This document shows positions 52,288-60,947 of a stretch of DNA of 64,000 bases, piece by piece. The notes under the pieces are model-generated. The model was not told where the DNA came from. It saw only the letters and a program-made list of their open reading frames with translations, and searched no databases. A program made the translations under genes and the position numbers. Numbering within the stretch: the first letter of the stretch is position 1; the number at the start of each line of letters is the position of its first letter. The stretch comes from Selenomonadales bacterium (GTDB lineage: Bacteria > Bacillota > Clostridia > Christensenellales > QALW01), in assembly GCA_003150515.1 (NCBI GenBank), contig QALW01000021.1, positions 1 through 64,000 of the forward strand, read 5' to 3'.

Positions 52288-53547
52288 TTATTGCTCTTTT
52301 TGGGGAAAATAAACCGATTTCTCCATTTGAACAGCCGCCCTATTCCGTTCCAAACGCACGGCGGCAATCCCCGCCGCAATTATAAAAAGCAGGAGCTGTC
52401 CGGTTTGAACGTTAAACGCAGTCACATCCAGCATGCCGTGCGCGGCGGTATATATAATGCATCCCGCTACGGCCGAAATCTCCGCGCACGCCCTTTTCCC
52501 TTTTTTGAATGAAGCGGCCATTTCTTTTAGCTGCTCGCCAAACATTATAAACATAGAACCCGTGCCCGCCACTCCGAAATCCAAAAGGAAATTGACGAAT
52601 AAGTTATGAGCATGAAGGTAATTCCGGGACATAAGCCCTTCGCCGTATATTCTGAAATAAAACGGTCCGCCTCCAAAAATAGGCCTTTCCAAAAAGCCCT
52701 CCAGCGCTACGGTTATTATATCCATGCGTTCATACCAATTTTCTTCTACGTTAAGCAGCCTGGGTATATGTTCAAAATTGAAAAGAGCCACAAGCAGCAC
52801 GGCTACGCAGCCGCCCGAATAAATAACGGCCATTTTATACTTTCTCATAGCCAGAAGCACTATAAGGCCCGCGGCCACCAGGCTGGGAATAGCCGTGCGG
52901 CATTGAGTAAAGAGCACGCCGGCGGCGCAAAGAGTGACGGCGGCGGCATAAAGCACGCTGTACTTTTTATCATACACATCCACAAAAACCGCCACGGCCG
53001 TTATAAGCACCAGCGAAAGAGCATTAGCCAAAAGATTGGGATTATGAAAAGTAGCTTCGGGCCTGTATTTGGCTCCATGAACAAAAAGCTGAATTATACC
53101 TATAAATACTGTTATTATGCTTAATATGCATATTATTCTGAAACAAATCTGAATAATACCTCTGTCCATAAAAGACGAAGCGGTTATATAGACCACCAGC
53201 ATAGGAAACATCACAAATATTGTTCCCAAAAGTCCCAGCCAGTTATGCGTCAGCAAAGAACCGGCAACTCCGACTCCGCAGAAAATACAAACCCATAAAA
53301 AACCGGGAGAATGTATAAACGCCGTCCTGGTTTTTTTTCTGATTAAAAATATGAGCGCGGTAACGCCGCATACCACGCCCGCCACATAAGCGGTCATAAA
53401 TATGCTGGCCACGCATAAAATTATTAATTTCTGCTCCAGGCCAAGCTGAATAAAGGCTTTAAGAAGCAGCCTGATATCAGTCGCATGCCCGGCAGGCGTT
53501 TTCTCCATATAACCCATCCTAGCTATTACCCCCAAGCCGTTCTCCAT
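52288..53547 (-). CDS. O-antigen ligase-like membrane protein
   Basis: About 420 residues with ten or so transmembrane helices from residue 30 on, and an outer loop (near 260-310) containing RPIFGGGPFYFRIYGEGL and HAHNLFVNFLLDFG, the signature region of Wzy/WaaL-type (O-antigen ligase family) proteins. Such proteins transfer or polymerise glycans outside the membrane. No other glycan genes are close, so the role is open. The frame begins at a TTG at 53580; ATGs at 53547, 53517 and 53508 are possible, and ATG 53508 has the best-spaced AGGATGG. Confidence 0.8.
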   Translation of the reverse strand: MENGLGVIARMGYMEKTPAGHATDIRLLLKAFIQLGLEQKLIILCVASIFMTAYVAGVVCGVTALIFLIRKKTRTAFIHSPGFLWVCIFCGVGVAGSLLTHNWLGLLGTIFVMFPMLVVYITASSFMDRGIIQICFRIICILSIITVFIGIIQLFVHGAKYRPEATFHNPNLLANALSLVLITAVAVFVDVYDKKYSVLYAAAVTLCAAGVLFTQCRTAIPSLVAAGLIVLLAMRKYKMAVIYSGGCVAVLLVALFNFEHIPRLLNVEENWYERMDIITVALEGFLERPIFGGGPFYFRIYGEGLMSRNYLHAHNLFVNFLLDFGVAGTGSMFIMFGEQLKEMAASFKKGKRACAEISAVAGCIIYTAAHGMLDVTAFNVQTGQLLLFIIAAGIAAVRLERNRAAVQMEKSVYFPQKEQ

Positions 53548-53612
53548 ATTTGCAGAAAGGCCTGCGAATAAAAATCTCAATTTCTTATATTATACCATAT
53601 GCTGGAATAAAA

Positions 53613-54263
53613 TCAACAAAGGCCGCCCCGAAACAATATCTGCTCCAGCTCTTCAAAATTTTTCATTACGGGTACTCCGCATTTTTTAAGCCTGTCCATG
53701 CTCTGATGCCCTGAAAAATACAAAATACATCCGCATCCCGCCGCAAGCGCAGTTTCGTAATCATGGACGGTATCCCCTATGAAAATTCCGTTTTCCCCTT
53801 TATAGCCCTGCTTTTTTATGAATTCCGAGGCCAGCGCCAGCTTGCCGTAAGCGTGAATATTATCCGCGCCTATTATATGACTGAAATATGTATTTACGCC
53901 CAAAGCCGCGCTCTGCTTTATCAGCTCGCCCGTTTCTGAAGCGGAAAGCAGAATTTGTTCTATTCCCCGCGCGCGCAGCCCTTCAAGCGCCCCACGCGCG
54001 CCCGCGCTCAGCAAGCATCCCGTCGAAAGCTTTTTATATTCCTCGACATAAGCAACGCTTAATTCTTCAAAAGAAAGAACGGATAAATCAAATCCGGCTA
54101 ATTTATAATAATCCACCACCGGAAAAGTAAATATTTCCATGTATTTCTGATGGCTCAGCCGCTCTAAACCATATCTGTCCAAGACATTATTCATAGCCTT
54201 AAGAGAAGCCTCGCTGTCGTCCATCAGCGTGCCGTTCCAATCCCAGATTACATATTCAAGCAT
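53613..54263 (-). CDS. HAD-family hydrolase (phosphoglycolate-phosphatase-like)
   Basis: A 216-residue HAD hydrolase. Motif I is IWDWNGTLMDD with Asp8; the usual second Asp is Asn10, a known variant in this subgroup. Motif II lies in ILLSASE, and motif III/IV in GIFIGDTVHDYETALAAGC. A helical cap at about 15-85 places it near Gph/PpaX. The substrate is probably a small phosphate ester. It ends 32 bp before the ligase-like frame and starts 3 bp after murI. Confidence 0.88.
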   Translation of the reverse strand: MLEYVIWDWNGTLMDDSEASLKAMNNVLDRYGLERLSHQKYMEIFTFPVVDYYKLAGFDLSVLSFEELSVAYVEEYKKLSTGCLLSAGARGALEGLRARGIEQILLSASETGELIKQSAALGVNTYFSHIIGADNIHAYGKLALASEFIKKQGYKGENGIFIGDTVHDYETALAAGCGCILYFSGHQSMDRLKKCGVPVMKNFEELEQILFRGGLC

Positions 54264-54266
54264 AAT

Positions 54267-55037
54267 TCATCTTCCGTAAAACAGCTTGGAATAGGTTTTC
54301 ATGCTGAATTGATCGTCGCTGGAAGAATTCAGAACAACCGCCCCCCTGCCCGCGCCTTCAGGGCGTCTTAAGCCTTTTTCCTCCAATACGCTTTTAAGCC
54401 TATTAACCGTGCCTCCGTTGCCGTCAAAAATAAGCGGATTCCCGCCGAAAGCTTCTTTAATGGAATCCTTTATAAATACATAATGCGTGCATCCCAGCAC
54501 AATAGCCTCAATTCCCTTATTTTTATAGGGAGCTAAAAGTTCTTTAAGATAATCGTCCAATTCGCCGTTATGACTCAATACGCTGTGCTCTATTATTCCG
54601 GCTAGTTTATTGCAGGCAAGATTTATAACCCGTTCGCGCGCGTTAAAACGCTCCAAAAGGTTGTTATACCGTTCAAGCTTTATTGTCGCAGGCGTGGCCA
54701 TCATCAATACTTTGCCTTCAACGGCGGCCAAAGCGGGCTTAATGGCCGGCTCCATACCGATAACCGGAATATCCACTTCCTTCCGCAATTGGTCAATAAC
54801 CGCGCTGGTCGCGGTATTGCAGGCTATCACCAGCGCCTTTATATCGCTGGAGATAAGATAACCCACTCCCCGCATAGTAAGTTCAAATATCTCTTCCCGG
54901 CTTTTTTCCCCATAGGGAGCGTTAGCGGAATCTCCGTAATAAATATAATTTTCCTCAGGCATAAGCGCGCACGCTTCCTTAAGCACGCTCAATCCGCCCA
55001 CTCCCGAATCAAAAAAGCCTATGCTTTTATTAATCAT
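54267..55037 (-). CDS. murI: glutamate racemase
   Basis: A 256-residue enzyme making D-glutamate for peptidoglycan. The two catalytic cysteines are Cys73 (VIACNTAT) and Cys183 (VLGCTHY); the N-terminal GFFDSGVGGLSV binds substrate. The ATG at 55037 is chosen for AAAGGA 9 bases upstream, rather than the TTG at 55055. It follows spoIIP by 14 bp. Confidence 0.96.
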   Translation of the reverse strand: MINKSIGFFDSGVGGLSVLKEACALMPEENYIYYGDSANAPYGEKSREEIFELTMRGVGYLISSDIKALVIACNTATSAVIDQLRKEVDIPVIGMEPAIKPALAAVEGKVLMMATPATIKLERYNNLLERFNARERVINLACNKLAGIIEHSVLSHNGELDDYLKELLAPYKNKGIEAIVLGCTHYVFIKDSIKEAFGGNPLIFDGNGGTVNRLKSVLEEKGLRRPEGAGRGAVVLNSSSDDQFSMKTYSKLFYGR

Positions 55038-55051
55038 TTGTATCAGTCCTT

Positions 55052-56086
55052 TCAAACCTCCGCCGAAAACATATTGTCTATGGCTTCAGCCAGCAGCTCG
55101 GCTGAATATATCACTTCTTCCAGCGTGTTATAATGATTGCCCATTTCTATTAATACCGAACCGTCGCATAAATGCTGATTATATCTGTTGGTTTTCATAT
55201 TAACGTCCTTGCATAAATAATCGTTCAGGCCGTCTAAATAATCGGTCAGAGTCTGGGCTATCTTTAAATTATATTGCCAGTTGGGCTTAATGTCAAATCT
55301 ATTCCCTTCAGTGCCTTCAGCAGTCCCTATAACAAACATTATTCTGGCCGCGTCCCTGCCGTTTACCTCCGCCGTATTAACGGGTTTTTTTACTGTATTA
55401 TAAGCGTCGCGGTGCAAATCGATAATTAAATCAAATTCGCCTTCCTCTTCCAAATGTTTTTTAATAGTCTTTAAAGAACGCTCATAAGCAGTATAAAAGC
55501 CGCCCGAAACATGATCCGTTTTATCATGAATAACCGTATAGCCCATATCTGAAAGATGCTGCGTCAGCACTTCGCCCACCTTTACGACGCTGTATTCCTG
55601 GTCGTATGTACGTCCCTCGCTGGTCTCTTTGTAAACGTCGTCCGCCTGTTTTTTAAAAGATTCGTCATTATGCGTATGATATATCAGAATTTTTATATTG
55701 CTCCTGTCGTCCTTCAAATCGAGCGGCTCCAATTTCAGCCCTTCAGTGATTTCTTCCACTTCCATTTTAAGACTGTCCGATATTTCATCTCCTCCGAAAA
55801 TTATATCCTCCTCAGGCGCCCAAAGAGACAATTCCGCGTCGGGAAAGCTGCCCTTAACTATGGATACCGGCGAAGAAACATCCACGCCGAAAATAACCCT
55901 GCCCGCAAAAGCGCCCAGCCTGTCCAGCACTTTAGAAAAAGCGCTCTGAGGCTGGGCATAATAATCCGCTTGAGCGCTCAGGGAATTGCTCGAGGCGGGC
56001 TTGCTCACCAGAAACAGTATAACTGATATTAAAACCGTAAACTTTACGGCGTTTTTAAAAAACGCAAAAATTTTGTTTCCCAGCAT
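55052..56086 (-). CDS. spoIIP: stage II sporulation protein P
   Basis: A 344-residue membrane-anchored peptidoglycan hydrolase. An N-terminal helix (about 14-29) leads to the amidase/endopeptidase domain with IYHTHNDESF (His137, Glu142), DLHRDA and LIEMGNHYNTLEEV. With SpoIID and SpoIIM it degrades septal wall so that engulfment can proceed. It follows gpr on the same strand, an order known from Bacillus (gpr-spoIIP). Confidence 0.95.
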   Translation of the reverse strand: MLGNKIFAFFKNAVKFTVLISVILFLVSKPASSNSLSAQADYYAQPQSAFSKVLDRLGAFAGRVIFGVDVSSPVSIVKGSFPDAELSLWAPEEDIIFGGDEISDSLKMEVEEITEGLKLEPLDLKDDRSNIKILIYHTHNDESFKKQADDVYKETSEGRTYDQEYSVVKVGEVLTQHLSDMGYTVIHDKTDHVSGGFYTAYERSLKTIKKHLEEEGEFDLIIDLHRDAYNTVKKPVNTAEVNGRDAARIMFVIGTAEGTEGNRFDIKPNWQYNLKIAQTLTDYLDGLNDYLCKDVNMKTNRYNQHLCDGSVLIEMGNHYNTLEEVIYSAELLAEAIDNMFSAEV

Positions 56087-56154
56087 AAAAACATCCCTCT
56101 CTTCTCAGGTAAATTACATAGATATTTTTATGCCTGTTCCGCCGCTTATATTAC

Positions 56155-57066
56155 TCAGTACATAAAATCTCTGATTTCCTCCATATTAACTCCGTCATGC
56201 AGGGCCAGATTCAGCCCGTCGGCCAGCATGCGGGAACAGTCATCAATTATAACGTCTATTTCTTTGGGCGTAACAATAAGCTCCCTGATATTTTCATTAA
56301 TATAATCCTCTGCCGAAAGCCGCATTCTGCCATCGTTATTTCGTTCCAGGAAATCCTCCAGGACTGAAGAAGCATATACTACCATAGGAATGCCCAGGGC
56401 ATATACCGGCACGCCCAAAGTTTCCCTATTGATTCCGCAGCGCTTGTTTCCCACTCCCGCTCCCGGAGCTATACCCGTATTGCTCATTTGAATTGTATCT
56501 TTAATTCTCTGCGCGCTGGCCGCCGCAAGAGAATCAATGGCAATTATATACTGCGGCTTTATCTTTTCGCACAGCGCCGTAATAATATCCGAACTTTCAA
56601 TGCCTGTTACTCCTAAAACCCCCGGGGCAATTGCGCATACCGAATTAACCCTGCTATCCACCTGGTCGGGAATCATTTGGAGCAAATGCCGAGTAATCAT
56701 CAGCTTATTTACCGTTTTGGGGCCGAGAGCATCGGGGGTCATGCGCGAATTGCCCAGCCCAACGACCAGAACGGTCCGTCCTTTTTCAGGCCTGGGCAGC
56801 AATTCCTTAAGCTGCTCGGAGACAGCTCTTCCTATCAGGCCGTGATGCTCCGAATCCCTATTGGAAATATATTCGGCGGTTATAGTTATATACGTCCCCT
56901 TCTGCTTGCCCAATCTCTGCGCTGCTTCGTCAGTGAGAATTTCTACTTTAGTTACTTTTATATCCTTATTTATCTCTCTGCTTTCAGATTTTATGCCGTC
57001 GCGGGCTCCGCCCCTCGACGCATGATGCTCAAACGCTTCATTTGCCAGATCTGTCCTTAAAGACAT
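56155..57066 (-). CDS. gpr: germination protease GPR
   Basis: A 303-residue aspartic-type protease that cleaves small acid-soluble proteins at germination. Made in the forespore as a zymogen; the N-terminal part RTDLANEAFEHHASRG contains the usual pro-sequence pattern. The catalytic domain has VVGLGNSRMTPDALGPKTV, IIAIDSLAAAS and APGAGVGNKR. The ATG at 57066 with GGAGTG 7 bases upstream is preferred to the frame start at 57117, which overlaps the rpsT upstream region. Confidence 0.95.
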   Translation of the reverse strand: MSLRTDLANEAFEHHASRGGARDGIKSESREINKDIKVTKVEILTDEAAQRLGKQKGTYITITAEYISNRDSEHHGLIGRAVSEQLKELLPRPEKGRTVLVVGLGNSRMTPDALGPKTVNKLMITRHLLQMIPDQVDSRVNSVCAIAPGVLGVTGIESSDIITALCEKIKPQYIIAIDSLAAASAQRIKDTIQMSNTGIAPGAGVGNKRCGINRETLGVPVYALGIPMVVYASSVLEDFLERNNDGRMRLSAEDYINENIRELIVTPKEIDVIIDDCSRMLADGLNLALHDGVNMEEIRDFMY

Positions 57067-57145
57067 TTTAATCACTCCGTTCACGCTGATATTATCTATA
57101 AATCGCATTTTGGCCAAATATAATTTTAATTATGCAAAAAAACTA

Positions 57146-57174
57146 TTGCGCTAAATAAATATTTGTGCTAACAT
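57146..57174 (+). promoter_or_regulatory. promoter of rpsT
   Basis: TTGCGC (57146-57151), 17 bp, TAACAT (57169-57174), 33 bp before the rpsT ATG. Confidence 0.65.
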
Positions 57175-57206
57175 GTATTAGTCAACGCAGCAGAGGGGGT
57201 GAATCC

Positions 57207-57461
57207 ATGGCGAACATCAAATCGGCCAAAAAACGGATTTTGGTGAACAATAAGAAAAATCTGCGCAATCGTTCTGTCAAATCCGCGCTTAAAACGGCTA
57301 TCAAAAAGTATGACGCTGCCGTAGCATCGGGAGATAAAGAGCTAGCCGCTTCTATGCTGCCTAAGGTATCCAGCGCTATAGATAAGGCCGCGGCTAAAGG
57401 CGTAATTCATAAAAATGCCGCTAACCGCAAAAAATCGCAGCTTGCTTCCAAGCTGGCCTGA
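57207..57461 (+). CDS. rpsT: 30S ribosomal protein S20
   Basis: An 84-residue, very basic helical protein ([31 protein letters not shown]), normal S20 length. It binds 16S rRNA early in 30S assembly. The ATG at 57207 with AGAGGGGG is chosen; an in-frame ATG 14 codons upstream lies in the promoter. It is divergent from gpr, the usual gpr/rpsT pairing, and ends at a strong terminator. Confidence 0.97.
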   Translation: MANIKSAKKRILVNNKKNLRNRSVKSALKTAIKKYDAAVASGDKELAASMLPKVSSAIDKAAAKGVIHKNAANRKKSQLASKLA

Positions 57462-57483
57462 TTAAAAACGGATATATGCTCTT

Positions 57484-57515
57484 TAAGGCGCCTTTTATAA
57501 AGGCGCCTTAATTTT
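57484..57515 (+). terminator. terminator of rpsT
   Basis: Perfect 12-bp stem (57484-57495 with 57499-57510, loop TAT) followed by ATTTTAAT. Confidence 0.85.
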
Positions 57516-57543
57516 AATACATATAATTCAGGAATGAAAATAA

Positions 57544-57873
57544 ATGGCTGTATTTGACGATTTTTTAAAATTAGATATCAGAGCGGGAACAATTATAAGC
57601 GCCAAAATATTTAAAAAGGCTAAAAAGCCCGCATACCAATTGGAAATTGATTTTGGAGAAGCACTGGGCATAAAAAAATCTTCCGCTCAGATAACTCAAT
57701 TATATGACGCAAAATCCCTATTAGGCAAGCAAATTCTCGCCGTAGTCAATTTACCTCCCAAGCAAATAGCCGATTATATCTCGGAGGTTTTAATCCTGGG
57801 CGTCTACGGAAAAGACGGAGTGGTGCTGATCATTCCGGAGCAAAGGGTGGAAAACGGGGTTCAGCTCGGCTGA
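57544..57873 (+). CDS. csaA: CsaA-type tRNA-binding-domain protein
   Basis: A 109-residue EMAP/OB-fold protein: FDDFLKLDIRAGTIISAKIFKKAKKPAYQLEIDFG then KQILAVVNLPPKQIADYISEVLILG. CsaA homodimers bind tRNA-like ligands and have been described as export chaperones. The size is exact for the family. It lies 83 bp after rpsT beyond a terminator. No clear GGAGG site is seen, but AGGAATGAAAATAA precedes the ATG. Confidence 0.92.
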   Translation: MAVFDDFLKLDIRAGTIISAKIFKKAKKPAYQLEIDFGEALGIKKSSAQITQLYDAKSLLGKQILAVVNLPPKQIADYISEVLILGVYGKDGVVLIIPEQRVENGVQLG

Positions 57874-57962
57874 ATAAGCCGTTCTTCCGGCGCCGTTAAT
57901 ATGATAATAAGTTAATTTCCAAACAAATATAAAGCGCATTATTTCATATAGGAGATTTCAAG

Positions 57963-58484
57963 ATGCTGGAAAAGCTTAATCCAAATGATTTCCCTCAGAT
58001 TTTCGCCTTAATGGCGGAAAGCTTTCCTAAAGACGAATACAGGCCTTACCAAGAGCAAAAAGCTCTAATGGAAAAGCCGGAATATCAAATCTATACCCTG
58101 AAAAACCCTCTAAAAGACGAAATCCAGGCTTTCATAGCAATATGGGAATTCGTTCACATGGCGTTTATAGAGCATTTTGCAGTAAGCCCCTCATGCCGAA
58201 ACGGCGGATTAGGTTCGAAGATATTAAATCAATTAACGGCGCAATGCAGCAAGCTTATTTGCCTGGAAGCTGAATTGGAAGAAACCCCTTTGGCTAAAAG
58301 GCGCATTGAATTCTATAAACGCAATAATTTTTATCTCAATAATTATACCTATATCATGCCGCCCGTATCCAAAGGGCAAAATCCCGTTCAAATGCATATA
58401 ATGACTTACGGCCGGCCTGTAAGCAAAGAAGAATTTGACGCTATAAAAAGCACGCTGTATTCAAAAGTATATAACGCAGTCTAG
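57963..58484 (+). CDS. GNAT-family N-acetyltransferase
   Basis: A 173-residue acetyltransferase fold: HFAVSPSCRNGGLGSKILNQL carries the acetyl-CoA pyrophosphate loop (R-x-x-G-x-G/A like), followed by a C-terminal motif RIEFYKRNNFYLNN. The substrate cannot be read. AGGAG lies before the ATG. It may be co-transcribed with csaA; a bidirectional terminator follows. Confidence 0.85.
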   Translation: MLEKLNPNDFPQIFALMAESFPKDEYRPYQEQKALMEKPEYQIYTLKNPLKDEIQAFIAIWEFVHMAFIEHFAVSPSCRNGGLGSKILNQLTAQCSKLICLEAELEETPLAKRRIEFYKRNNFYLNNYTYIMPPVSKGQNPVQMHIMTYGRPVSKEEFDAIKSTLYSKVYNAV

Positions 58485-58550
58485 CGGCTGCACGCTCTTA
58501 AAAATATACGCCCGTAATGCCATTATAATAGTTCGGGATGTTGTTTATAA

Positions 58551-58592
58551 AAGCCCGGGGCATTGTTAAAATTTTAACAATGCCCCGGGCTT
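58551..58592. terminator. 42-bp perfect palindrome, bidirectional terminator
   Basis: Bases 58551-58592 form one perfect palindrome with GC-rich outer arms (GCCCGGGGC) and an AT-rich centre, followed by TTCTTTT on plus. It lies between convergent GNAT and patatin genes and would stop both. Confidence 0.85.
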
Positions 58593-58617
58593 CTTTTGAC
58601 GGCTCAATTTGCAAAAT

Positions 58618-59475
58618 CTATTCCGCTCCTTTTTCCAAAAACTTTATCAATCGCGGATACGCCTCTTCCGCATCATTATAGCCCTCTTTATATAGCGCCT
58701 CTAATTTGTTTCTGTCCTTTTCAATCAAGCCGATATTTACAGTATTTTTAGGCTGAATTACGAACGCTCTGCCGGCATTGCGCTCTTCGGCTATAAATTC
58801 CAGAGTTTTATTATAATTTTCATGCCTTTCTTCCAGCCGTTTTATGAGCTGAGGGCAATCGCTGTATTTAAGCCGTATAATCCTGGCCAGCTTATTAGGA
58901 CGCTTTCTATATGAGGAATCCCTTGTCAAAACCAAAACGTTTATCTTGTTTCCGTCTTTAATGGATTTTTTTAAAGGTATGGAATCAGATATGCCCCCGT
59001 CCAGATATTCCTCGTTATTAATTATTACCCTCCTGGCCAGCAGGGGAAGCGAACTGCTGGCGCGCACCGCATTTATATCCCTGCGCATATTTTTTATATG
59101 AAAATATTCAGGTTCTCCCGTCCGGCAGTTTGTAGCAACAGCGTAAAATTTGCATTTATTATCTTCAAAAGCCTGATAATCGTATGGTATAAGCTGATTA
59201 GGTATAATATCATACAGCATCTCCACTCCGAATAAATCCCCGGTAGTGATTAGACTGTGCACGCTGCAATATCTTTTATCCTTTAAATAATTCACATTGG
59301 TGGCAAAAGCGCGCCCCTTTTGCTTTGAAAGATAACTGCAGGCATGGCAAGCGCCCGCCGAAACGCCGTAACAAGAAGAAAATTCTATTTTTTGATCCAG
59401 AAAATAATCCAGCACGCCGGCGGTATATACTCCGCGCATACCTCCGCCTTCAAGGATTAAACCCGCATTATACAT
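58618..59475 (-). CDS. patatin-like phospholipase
   Basis: A 285-residue Ser/Asp-dyad lipase of the RssA/YjjU type. The oxyanion loop EGGGMRG is at 9-15, the nucleophile Ser39 in GVSAG, and the catalytic Asp158 in DGGIS. No signal peptide. Such enzymes release fatty acids from membrane lipids; the substrate here is unknown. The start has a GGAGGG site and is preceded by an extended -10 (TGG-TATAAT, -10 at 59495-59500). Confidence 0.9.
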   Translation of the reverse strand: MYNAGLILEGGGMRGVYTAGVLDYFLDQKIEFSSCYGVSAGACHACSYLSKQKGRAFATNVNYLKDKRYCSVHSLITTGDLFGVEMLYDIIPNQLIPYDYQAFEDNKCKFYAVATNCRTGEPEYFHIKNMRRDINAVRASSSLPLLARRVIINNEEYLDGGISDSIPLKKSIKDGNKINVLVLTRDSSYRKRPNKLARIIRLKYSDCPQLIKRLEERHENYNKTLEFIAEERNAGRAFVIQPKNTVNIGLIEKDRNKLEALYKEGYNDAEEAYPRLIKFLEKGAE

Positions 59476-59494
59476 AACTTTTCCCTCCTTTTTT

Positions 59495-59503
59495 ATTATA
59501 CCA
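59495..59503 (-). promoter_or_regulatory. extended -10 promoter of the patatin-like gene
   Basis: On the minus strand TGG-TATAAT, 20 bp before the ATG at 59475. No good -35 at the standard distance, which the TGn extension may offset. Confidence 0.5.
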
Positions 59504-59698
59504 CAGCCGCTTAAATATGCGTTAAAAAATTTAACATATTAGAAACTCGCATTTTATTTTCGCGCAGCAATAATTAAACAAAAGATTGTGAAAAAGCGCT
59601 TAGCTAAAGAACAGCCCAATATCAGCCCAAGCAATTATGAACAATACATAAATATTAAGCTTATACTTCGTTTTAACGCTTAAAAAGAGTAATTGTTC

Positions 59699-59727
59699 TT
59701 GATTTTTTGGGCAACAATTATTATAAT
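59699..59727 (+). promoter_or_regulatory. sigma-A-type promoter of the zinc-ribbon membrane protein gene
   Basis: TTGATT (59699-59704), 17 bp, TATAAT (59722-59727), 34 bp before the ATG at 59761. Confidence 0.7.
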
Positions 59728-59760
59728 AATATTAACTTAATTTTTGGGATGAAGGAAATA

Positions 59761-60876
59761 ATGAATTTTCAGGAAAGCTTTGCAGATATCACATCAGAGC
59801 AATTTAAAAACGGCGTATGCCGTCTTTATATACAGGAATATTCCTTTACTCTCGAAACACCCGAAAATAATATTTTAATCAGATTTCCCTTTAATCAATT
59901 GCAGGGAAATTTAGTTTATGCGCTTTCCGATCGGATAAACGCTTTTTTTAATTCGCATCCACAGCTTTTCGGCCTCTCTCTTATTAGCAGCGCCGCCGGG
60001 GAAGAAACAGACGCTCCGGAATATTCAGAAAATCCGGCCGCTTTAAATCAGATTCAGGCAGAAGAAGCATTTGAAAAAGATGTCCCCTCTTCAAAGCACG
60101 CTTCTGAAAAGCCCCCTGTTCCGCCAAGAAAGATTTATATTTCTCAAAACGAGACTGACGGCGATAATCAATCGCAGTCTGAATTTTTTTCACACGAATG
60201 GGACGGTATGTTCTATTATATTTCCTTTGAATATTCCCCCGACGTTCAATCGGCCGCAATATGCTTAAAGCTGCTGGAGGAGATTGCTGAGTTTTTAAAG
60301 GATGCCGGCGTATCCCCGGATGCGTGTGTTTTCTGCGGAAAAGCCGAAGCCGAAAAGGGATTTATAGTGGAGGGAACGCTTTGCCCCGCGCATGAAGAAT
60401 GCGCCTCCGGCCGTTTTGGCAAAAGGCCCGTTTCCCGTTCTATATTGGCATATCTCACCGCGGCGGCATTTTGCGCAGTAGCCGCTTTGGCTTTCATACC
60501 TCTCTGCCGCTATAATATTATGCCTTCCATCGCCGGAATACCAATGGGCTTATTCGCAGCCATGGGCTTTTGGCTGCTCGATAGAGAGCTCGCTCCCAAC
60601 AGATGGCTTATGCTTGTAATTTACGTCCTATTAGGCGGAGCGGCCAATTTCTGCGGAGATTATTTATATTTAATAAACAGCGGCGCAAACTTTGATTTTG
60701 TAGCCACTTTCACCTATTCTCTTAATATAGTTAATTCAATATTCGATATATTATGCTGCGTTATTATCGCTCATTTCAGTTCAATCATTATATACGACCT
60801 CTTATACAATCAGCTCAATATCAGAAAACCCGATCAAAAGAATGCCCGGCTTGAAAAACAGAAGGACAACCGCTGA
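59761..60876 (+). CDS. unrecognised zinc-ribbon-like membrane protein
   Basis: 371 residues from the ATG at 59761 (GAAGG 5 bases upstream; the TTG at 59707 lies in the promoter). The cytosolic N-terminal part (1-70) looks like a small alpha/beta domain, followed by an acidic linker (about 75-130) and a second small domain. Then comes a treble-clef-like set Cys189, Cys192, Cys208, His211, Cys214, and four hydrophobic helices (about 228-345). I do not recognise a family. The Cys set suggests zinc binding. It precedes the TraB/GumN-type lipoprotein gene by 71 bp and may be co-transcribed. Confidence 0.75.
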   Translation: MNFQESFADITSEQFKNGVCRLYIQEYSFTLETPENNILIRFPFNQLQGNLVYALSDRINAFFNSHPQLFGLSLISSAAGEETDAPEYSENPAALNQIQAEEAFEKDVPSSKHASEKPPVPPRKIYISQNETDGDNQSQSEFFSHEWDGMFYYISFEYSPDVQSAAICLKLLEEIAEFLKDAGVSPDACVFCGKAEAEKGFIVEGTLCPAHEECASGRFGKRPVSRSILAYLTAAAFCAVAALAFIPLCRYNIMPSIAGIPMGLFAAMGFWLLDRELAPNRWLMLVIYVLLGGAANFCGDYLYLINSGANFDFVATFTYSLNIVNSIFDILCCVIIAHFSSIIIYDLLYNQLNIRKPDQKNARLEKQKDNR

Positions 60877-60947
60877 TTCTCCTTCCCGATTCAATCTTTC
60901 TGAACAATTTTTAAAACCTATTTAATTTTTTACAGGGGGAATAAAAA

